This document shows positions 5,469-9,796 of a DNA stretch of 9,796 nucleotides, piece after piece (positions within the stretch are counted from its first letter, which is position 1; each line of letters begins with the position of its first letter). The notes under the pieces are model-generated. The model did no database searches, was not told the origin of the DNA, and was given only the letters and a program-made list of their open reading frames with translations. The translations under genes and the position numbers were made by a program. The stretch is from Verrucomicrobiota bacterium (GTDB lineage: Bacteria; Verrucomicrobiota; Kiritimatiellia; JAAZAB01), in NCBI GenBank assembly GCA_018896395.1, contig JAHIMN010000012.1, positions 1-9,796 of the forward strand. The letters are read 5' to 3'.

Positions 5469-7975
5469 GAAATGATTGCCAGAAGCGCGCCGGGGGCTTT
5501 TTGCTGGGCTTAATTCTCTGGTTGACGTTGGCCGGCACGGCCGCCGCCGATCGTGAAAAAACATTCGACCTATTCGCCTTTCGCAAAGCCGCCGAGGCCC
5601 CGCAGACCTGGAAGGCCTGCAACGGTTCGCCGGCCGTCGCCTACGAACCGGCATCGCCCTCAGGCGTCCGGTTCCCCGGCCTGTTTGGAGCAAACACTGA
5701 CCGCGTGTATTGGGATCGCGCCGTATCCCTCGACCTGCGCGGCTATGACCTTCTTGAACTGGATCTGACCTGCACCCGGCCGGATGCCATCCAAACTTTC
5801 GCCCTGTATCTTAAAAGCGGTGACGGCTGGTATCTCTGGTTTGCGCCATTAAAGGAATCAAGCCGACAGAAATTGTTTTTTCCCATCACGGACGCCGCCG
5901 TGGAAGGCAAGCCTGCCGGATGGGACGCCATCAGCGCCGTGCGTATCAGTCTGACCCGCGAAGCACGTGGAGCGTGGAGCGTGGAGCGTAAAGGGGGAAC
6001 GGAACAAGCCGCCTCGGTCATGGCCCATGGCCTAAAAGCCCGCGCCTGCGACCTGGTGATTGTGCAAGGCACGCTTTCGATGGCCAACGCCGGCGAACGA
6101 ACGTATGCCCGCAGTAGGACTAAGCGCATTAGCCGCTGGCTCCAGGACTTTGGTCTTGGCCATAGCGTTGTGGATGACGAGGCCGTGGTGGCCGGCCGGC
6201 TGAAATCGGCACGGTTGGCAATCCTACCCTACAATTCACTGCCGCCGGACAAAGAACTGCGCGCACTGGAATCTTTTGTAAAACGGGGCGGCAAGCTGAT
6301 GGTTTTTTATTCGGCCGAGCCCAAGTTGGCCGAGCTGATGGGCCTGAAGCTCGGCCGTTACCAGACGGCCAAGGTTGCCGGTCAATGGAGCAGTTTTGCG
6401 TTTAACAAGCATGCGTCACCACTCGTGCCGAAGGTGGTGTACCAGGACTCGTCCAATATATTGCCGGCCTACCCGGCGAACGACGACGCCCGGATCATCG
6501 CCACCTGGCAAAACAGCGCGGGGAAAGATCTGGCCGATCCGGCCTGGGTGCAGTCGCCCCACGGTTTGTGGATGTCCCATGTGCTCCTGGACAGCGACGC
6601 CGTCAACAAACAGCGCATGCTGTTGGCCCTGTTAGGTGCTTATGTTCCCTCCTTCTGGGAGCAATCTGCCGCGCGCGTCATGGCCCGTACAGGCAAAGTG
6701 GGGCCGTTTATCAACTTGAACGATGCCGTGACCGGCATCACCCGGATGGCACGGGGCACATCCGCAGAGGAATCGGTGAGCGCCCTGCTGGCGCAGTGCG
6801 GCCAGGACTATAAAATCATGTCCGCCGCCCTGGCGAAGCGAAAATACGCGGAGGTCGTGGAAACCGGACAGCACCTCCAAACCAAACTGGTGGAAGCGTT
6901 CGCCCGCGTCCAGCGCCCTGAAAACCCGGAATTCCGCGGCGTCTGGGACCACACCGGGCTGGGCCTCTATCCCGGGAACTGGCCCAAAACCGCCCGGATC
7001 CTGGCCGACGCCGGCATGCATGCCGTTTTCGTCAATGTGCTTTGGGCAGGCCTGGCGCATTACGATAGCCAGGTTGTGCCGCAGTCGGAAACCGTCAGCC
7101 GCTACGGCGACCAGTTGAAACAATGCGTGGCCGCCGCGCACGCGAACCGTCTGGAAGTCCACGTCTGGAAAATCTGCTGGAACCTGAGCAATGCGCCGGA
7201 ATCTTTCTTGGCCGCCATGCGGAAGGCGGGGCGCTTGCAAGTCACCGACACCGGCAAGGAACTGAAATGGCTCTGTCCCTCCCATCCCGACAACGTGGCC
7301 TTGGAACTGAAAGCCGTCAGCGAGGTGCTCAATCGCTATCCTGTGGACGGCATTCACTTGGATTACGTGCGCTATCCGAATGCTAACGCCTGCTTCTGCA
7401 CCGGTTGTCGCCGGCGCTTCGGCCGGCGGCTGGGCGAGAAAATCCCTGACTGGCCCAAGAGCGCGCAAAGCGGCAATCTGCGCGGAAAATACAACGCCTG
7501 GCGCAGTGAGCAGATCACCGCGTTTGTCCGCGCCGTGCAGACGCAAGCCCGCAAGTCCGGCGTCCCGACCTCGACCGCGCTCCGCCATAGCGCTTCGCGA
7601 CGGCGAGAGAGAGTCAGGATATCGGCCGCGGTCTATCCGGAATATCCCGGCTGTATCAACAGCATTGGCCAGGACTGGGGCCGCTGGCTGAAAGAAGACC
7701 TGGTGGATTTTGTCTGCCCCATGGATTACACGACCGACAACGACGCTTTCAAGGACCTGGTCCGGCGGCAGCTGGCGCTTCCCAGCGCCGGCGGGCGCGT
7801 GTTTCCCGGCCTGGGCGTCACCGCCATGGAAAGTCAGTTGACGCCCGACCAGGTCATCGAGCAGATCCGGCAGACGCGCGAGGCCGGCGCGGGCGGGTTT
7901 GTCCTGTTCGACCTTAACCGCACCCTGGAGCATGACGTTCTGCCGGCTTTGCGCATGGGCCTGACCAGGCCATAG
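5465..7975 (+). CDS. Exported family-10-like glycoside hydrolase (GHL10/DUF187-type TIM barrel)
   Basis: A probable secreted or periplasmic glycosidase; the substrate is unknown. From ATG 5465 it has 836 residues. The signal peptide is KR, then a hydrophobic stretch GGFLLGLILWLTL, then AGTAAA-DRE (cut near residue 28). Domains: a beta-rich, binding-like region (about 30-210); a class-I-glutaminase/ThuA-like region (about 217-300, with ...SARLAILPYNSLP... and FVKRGGKLMVFYS) that lacks an obvious nucleophile Cys; a helical linker; and a GHL10 TIM barrel from F490-RGVWDHTG to the end, with DGIHLDYVRYP (D633), SAAVYPEYPG, CPMDYT (D754) and GGFVLFDLN. Cysteines C643, C645 and C648 just after the DYVRYP strand may bind a metal. 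Two repeat-like segments are read in frame, at 5966-5993 and about 7575-7616. Flanked by palindromic and heptad repeats, with no transporter or other sugar gene beside it. Family is fairly sure; substrate is not. Confidence 0.87.
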   Translation: MGNDCQKRAGGFLLGLILWLTLAGTAAADREKTFDLFAFRKAAEAPQTWKACNGSPAVAYEPASPSGVRFPGLFGANTDRVYWDRAVSLDLRGYDLLELDLTCTRPDAIQTFALYLKSGDGWYLWFAPLKESSRQKLFFPITDAAVEGKPAGWDAISAVRISLTREARGAWSVERKGGTEQAASVMAHGLKARACDLVIVQGTLSMANAGERTYARSRTKRISRWLQDFGLGHSVVDDEAVVAGRLKSARLAILPYNSLPPDKELRALESFVKRGGKLMVFYSAEPKLAELMGLKLGRYQTAKVAGQWSSFAFNKHASPLVPKVVYQDSSNILPAYPANDDARIIATWQNSAGKDLADPAWVQSPHGLWMSHVLLDSDAVNKQRMLLALLGAYVPSFWEQSAARVMARTGKVGPFINLNDAVTGITRMARGTSAEESVSALLAQCGQDYKIMSAALAKRKYAEVVETGQHLQTKLVEAFARVQRPENPEFRGVWDHTGLGLYPGNWPKTARILADAGMHAVFVNVLWAGLAHYDSQVVPQSETVSRYGDQLKQCVAAAHANRLEVHVWKICWNLSNAPESFLAAMRKAGRLQVTDTGKELKWLCPSHPDNVALELKAVSEVLNRYPVDGIHLDYVRYPNANACFCTGCRRRFGRRLGEKIPDWPKSAQSGNLRGKYNAWRSEQITAFVRAVQTQARKSGVPTSTALRHSASRRRERVRISAAVYPEYPGCINSIGQDWGRWLKEDLVDFVCPMDYTTDNDAFKDLVRRQLALPSAGGRVFPGLGVTAMESQLTPDQVIEQIRQTREAGAGGFVLFDLNRTLEHDVLPALRMGLTRP
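5966..5993 (+). repeat. In-frame heptad array (CGTGGAG x3 + CGTAAAG) inside the glycosidase gene
   Basis: Three exact CGTGGAG units plus one CGTAAAG in register, translated as RGAWSVERK. They lie in the N-terminal binding-like domain, between a strand ending ISLTREA and a Gly/Ala-rich segment. The frame is not broken. Related to the array at 2026-2067. Confidence 0.85.
7581..7607 (+). repeat. Palindromic insert-like segment in the TIM barrel
   Basis: Core CGCC 7583-7586 pairs with GGCG 7602-7605 around a GCG-CTT-CGC mini-hairpin at 7590-7598, followed by GA repeats to about 7613. It encodes an Arg/Ser-rich run (RHSASRRRERVR) just before the conserved ISAAVYPEYPG strand, where family members usually have a short basic linker. 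An in-frame palindromic insertion is inferred. Confidence 0.45.
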
Positions 7976-7977
7976 GG

Positions 7978-8019
7978 ACGGAGGACATACGACGGATGAC
8001 GGACAGCAGACGACAGCCG
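7978..8019. repeat. Heptad array, ACGGACG type, directly after the glycosidase stop
   Basis: Six units in register: ACGGAGG, ACATACG, ACGGATG, ACGGACA, GCAGACG, ACAGCCG. It starts 2 nt after the TAG at 7973-7975. The unit consensus matches the array at 1691-1725, which also follows a TAG. Confidence 0.7.
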
Positions 8020-8026
8020 GTTCTTT

Positions 8027-8060
8027 ATCCGTCCCGAGGCGCTTCGCGCTCGGGACGGAT
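8027..8060. repeat. Strong hairpin, 12-bp perfect stem
   Basis: ATCCGTCCCGAG (8027-8038) pairs perfectly with 8049-8060. The loop contains a further CGC-TTC-GCG stem with one bulged G. No T-tract follows, so it is more likely a palindromic repeat than an intrinsic terminator, although it could protect or end the upstream transcript. Confidence 0.75.
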
Positions 8061-8066
8061 GTGACC

Positions 8067-8119
8067 GCGTTGCGCCTTGGGCTGGGCGAGTCCGCGAAGC
8101 CCAGCCCAAGGCGGAACGC
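8067..8119. repeat. Strong hairpin, 21-bp stem with one mismatch
   Basis: Arms 8067-8087 and 8099-8119 are reverse complements except for one position (8072 against 8114), with 15 perfect pairs next to the 11-nt loop. It sits 6 nt after the previous hairpin and just upstream of the A/T-rich pyrH promoter region. There is no immediate T-tract. It may serve as the terminator of the glycosidase transcript or be a dispersed element. Confidence 0.8.
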
Positions 8120-8157
8120 ATCGCTGCAGAAAAATTTTAAATATCTTTGGATTAGTT

Positions 8158-8186
8158 TTGACTTCGGCCTTCGTTTCCATTATGAT
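8158..8186 (+). promoter_or_regulatory. Sigma70-type promoter for pyrH-frr
   Basis: TTGACT at 8158-8163, a 17-nt spacer, then TATGAT at 8181-8186: one mismatch from consensus in each box. An A/T-rich tract at about 8129-8153 is placed like an UP element. The predicted start near 8193 gives a leader of about 40 nt. Confidence 0.7.
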
Positions 8187-8233
8187 AACTGGTGTAAAAA
8201 AGTAAAAACAACTGTTGCCCAGGAAAACGCATC

Positions 8234-8983
8234 ATGACAGGAAAACCGATCGGCAAAAGCAGATTCAAACGGGTCCTTTTTAAACTCAGCGGCGAGGCCA
8301 TGCAGAACAAGCAAAGCCGCCAGAGTATTGATCCGGACATGGTGCGGACCGTCGCCACCCGGATCAAGACGGCGCGGACCATGTGCGTTCAGATCGCGGT
8401 GGTCATCGGCGGCGGCAACATTTTCCGGGGCGGGAGCGGACAGGCCCACGGGATTGACCGTAACACGGGCGATTACATGGGCATGCTGGCCACGGTAATT
8501 AACGCCCTGGCGCTCCAGGACGCCCTTGAAAAAATCGGCGTAGAGACACGCGTGCAGACGGCCATCGAAATGAAACAAATTGCCGAGCCGTTCATCCGCC
8601 GGCGGGCGATCCGGCACTTGGAAAAGGGCCGCGTGGTCATTTTCGGCGGCGGCACGGGCAACCCTTATTTTACCACTGACAGCGCCGCGGCCCTGCGCGC
8701 CAACGAAATTGGCGCCAATGTCCTGCTGAAGGCCACCAAGGTGGATGGGGTTTATACGGATGATCCGCTTAAAAATGCGAAGGCCCGGCGATACACGACC
8801 CTGACCTTCCGTCAGGCACTGAAGGATTCGCTGAAGGTGATGGATTCGGCAGCTTTTGCATTGTGTATGGAGAACAACATCCCTATTATTGTGTTTGATT
8901 TCTTCAAACCCGGGAACGTCGAGCGCGTGCTGGCGGGTTGCCGGATCGGCACGCTGGTCAGAAACACCGCCATAGGCGGGTAA
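8234..8983 (+). CDS. pyrH: UMP kinase
   Basis: Phosphorylates UMP to UDP with ATP in the cytosol, feeding pyrimidine nucleotide synthesis; a hexameric amino-acid-kinase-fold enzyme typically regulated by GTP and UTP. The 249 residues show KLSGEAM (17-23), VIGGGNIFRG (57-66), DYMGMLATVINAL (80-92), FGGGTGNPYFTTD (137-149) and KVDGVYTDDP (169-178), the full signature set. Start ATG has AGGA at 8221-8224 with a 9-nt spacer; it gives about 10 residues before the first strand, as usual. frr follows after 21 bp. The common tsf neighbour is absent upstream: a repeat-filled spacer and its own promoter lie there instead. A long minus-strand open frame over this gene is only its shadow. Confidence 0.97.
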   Translation: MTGKPIGKSRFKRVLFKLSGEAMQNKQSRQSIDPDMVRTVATRIKTARTMCVQIAVVIGGGNIFRGGSGQAHGIDRNTGDYMGMLATVINALALQDALEKIGVETRVQTAIEMKQIAEPFIRRRAIRHLEKGRVVIFGGGTGNPYFTTDSAAALRANEIGANVLLKATKVDGVYTDDPLKNAKARRYTTLTFRQALKDSLKVMDSAAFALCMENNIPIIVFDFFKPGNVERVLAGCRIGTLVRNTAIGG

Positions 8984-9004
8984 ACACCAATCGGAGCGCA
9001 CGCC

Positions 9005-9568
9005 ATGGAATCACTGGATGATGTCCTGCTGGAAACCGAAGACAAGATGGCCAAATCCCTGGAATTCCTCCAACAGCAGTTTGGGGGTTTGCGCACCGGC
9101 AAGGCCTCCGCCAGCCTGGTGGACCATATCACCGTTGCGTATTATGGCACCCAGGTGCGCCTGCGTGAGATCGCCAATATCTCGACACCTGATATGCGGC
9201 TCATCGTGATTAACGCTTATGACCCCACCGCCTTGCCGGCCATCGAAAAAGCCGTTAGCGCCGCCAACCTCGGCATCACGCCGCTCAACGATGGGCGCGT
9301 CATCCGCATCCCGATCCCGGAGCTGAGCGAGGAACGCCGCCGCGAGCTCTCCAAGGTGGCCAAACAGATGACCGAAAAGGCGCGGGTGGTCATCCGCAGT
9401 AACCGCCAGGAGGCCAACGAACAGGTTAAGCGTCTGCTTAAAACCAGCTCGATCACGGAGGACGAGAAGGACCACGCCCTCAAGGAAATCCAGAAATATA
9501 CGGACGATTTTATCAAGAAAATGGACCAGGCACTGGAAGCCAAGGAAAAGGAAATGATGACGTTTTAA
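9005..9568 (+). CDS. frr: Ribosome recycling factor
   Basis: Works with EF-G to split post-termination ribosomes. At 187 residues it is at the family norm (about 185). Recognisable parts: the N-terminal helix with LEFLQQQFGGLRTGKAS, the strand domain with YYGTQVRLREIANIS and INAYDP, GRVIRIPIPELSEERR, and the long charged C-terminal helices with VRSNRQEAN-like VIRSNRQEANEQVK and DDFIKKMD. GGAG at 8993-8996 lies 8 nt before the ATG. It is 21 bp after pyrH and evidently in the same operon, driven from the promoter at 8158-8186. A small GC hairpin follows the stop by 1 nt. Nothing odd in the protein. Confidence 0.97.
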   Translation: MESLDDVLLETEDKMAKSLEFLQQQFGGLRTGKASASLVDHITVAYYGTQVRLREIANISTPDMRLIVINAYDPTALPAIEKAVSAANLGITPLNDGRVIRIPIPELSEERRRELSKVAKQMTEKARVVIRSNRQEANEQVKRLLKTSSITEDEKDHALKEIQKYTDDFIKKMDQALEAKEKEMMTF

Positions 9569-9569
9569 T

Positions 9570-9584
9570 GCGGGCCATGCCCGC
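9570..9584 (+). terminator. Short stop-proximal hairpin after frr
   Basis: GCGGGC-CAT-GCCCGC begins 1 nt after the frr stop. The stem is GC-rich, but an A-rich tract rather than T follows, so intrinsic termination is uncertain. Confidence 0.35.
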
Positions 9585-9589
9585 AACCC

Positions 9590-9725
9590 AAATTCGAAAT
9601 CCGAATATCGAAATCCGAAACAAACCCGAATGTTCGAATTTCGGAATGTTCAAAACAGAGGTTTCGGTCTTTGAACATTAGCTTTTCGAATTTGTTTCGA
9701 ATTTCGATATTCCAGTTTCGGGTTT
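9590..9725. repeat. Long imperfect inverted repeat built of TTCGAA-type heptads
   Basis: The left arm (about 9590-9653) and right arm (about 9670-9725) are near reverse complements with a few gaps; the inner ends AATGTTCAAA and TTTGAACATT pair exactly. The left arm opens with four units in 7-nt register (ATTCGAA, ATCCGAA, TATCGAA, ATCCGAA at 9592-9619), and the right arm holds four more (TTCGAAT, TTCGATA, TTCCAGT, TTCGGGT at 9696-9723). It contains no convincing gene and is more A/T-rich than its surroundings. Confidence 0.8.
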
Positions 9726-9738
9726 GATCTCGCAGGAT

Positions 9739-9786
9739 GGTCCGCGGCCTCGCGGACCGTGTCATGATGCGGACCGCGGAGCCGCA
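9739..9786. repeat. GC-rich hairpins at the window edge
   Basis: GGTCCGCG-GCCT-CGCGGACC (9739-9758) is a perfect 8-bp stem. TGCGG 9768-9772 pairs with CCGCA 9782-9786, and the GCGGACC sequence recurs in it. Probably another palindromic repeat element. Confidence 0.6.
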
Positions 9787-9796
9787 GAACCTCCCA

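Noticed and set aside
6632..7933. Long minus-strand open frame (about 430 codons) over the glycosidase gene
   Set aside because: Codon-bias shadow: the plus strand encodes a clear GHL10 barrel over the same bases, and the minus translation has no recognisable domain.
8180..9001. Minus-strand open frame of about 270 codons over pyrH
   Set aside because: PyrH is certain on the plus strand; the antisense product shows no motif or ribosome binding site I can support.
9590..9725. CRISPR-like array
   Set aside because: Units are 7 nt, contiguous and arranged as an inverted repeat; there are no 20-40-nt direct repeats with unique spacers and no cas genes.

Overview
The window looks like chromosomal DNA of a fairly GC-rich, Gram-negative bacterium. 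A family-10-like secreted glycosidase, a heptose-bisphosphate phosphatase (an LPS or S-layer sugar enzyme), and intergenic spaces full of heptad repeats and palindromes together suggest the PVC superphylum, for example Kiritimatiellota, Lentisphaerota or Verrucomicrobiota. This placement is an inference; no rRNA or other taxonomic marker is present.

Layout, left to right. (1) 1-1689, +: the 3' part of a PEP/pyruvate-binding (PPDK N-terminal-type) protein that begins before the window. (2) 1690-2061: a gene-free spacer made almost wholly of heptad arrays and nested palindromes. (3) 2062-3981, +: glutamine-dependent NAD+ synthetase (nadE). (4) On the minus strand, gmhB (5271-4693) followed by a KDPG-aldolase gene, eda (4642-3929), 50 bp apart and probably co-transcribed; the end of eda overlaps the end of nadE by 53 bp. 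(5) 5465-7975, +: a large exported protein with a GHL10/family-10 TIM barrel, divergent from gmhB. (6) 7976-8233: a spacer with a heptad array, two strong hairpins and a near-consensus sigma70 promoter. (7) 8234-9568, +: pyrH-frr (UMP kinase, ribosome recycling factor), 21 bp apart. (8) 9569-9796: a spacer with a stop-proximal hairpin, a long imperfect inverted repeat built of heptads, and a further hairpin.

The genes are mainly housekeeping: NAD synthesis, UMP phosphorylation, ribosome recycling and sugar-acid cleavage. They do not form one pathway. I see no phage, transposase, CRISPR, toxin-antitoxin or defence module.

The unusual content is the repeat layer. At least six short arrays keep a strict 7-nt register although their unit sequences differ (ACGGACG, CGTGAAG/CGTGGAG, AGAATGG/TTAATGG, ATTCGAA/ATCCGAA). 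Two start 1-2 nt after stop codons of unrelated genes. Two contain the Shine-Dalgarno and start codon of nadE and of the glycosidase gene, each with an 8-nt spacer. One lies in frame inside the glycosidase gene, which also carries a palindromic insert-like segment in its TIM barrel. These repeats are the best candidates for something under-described here.
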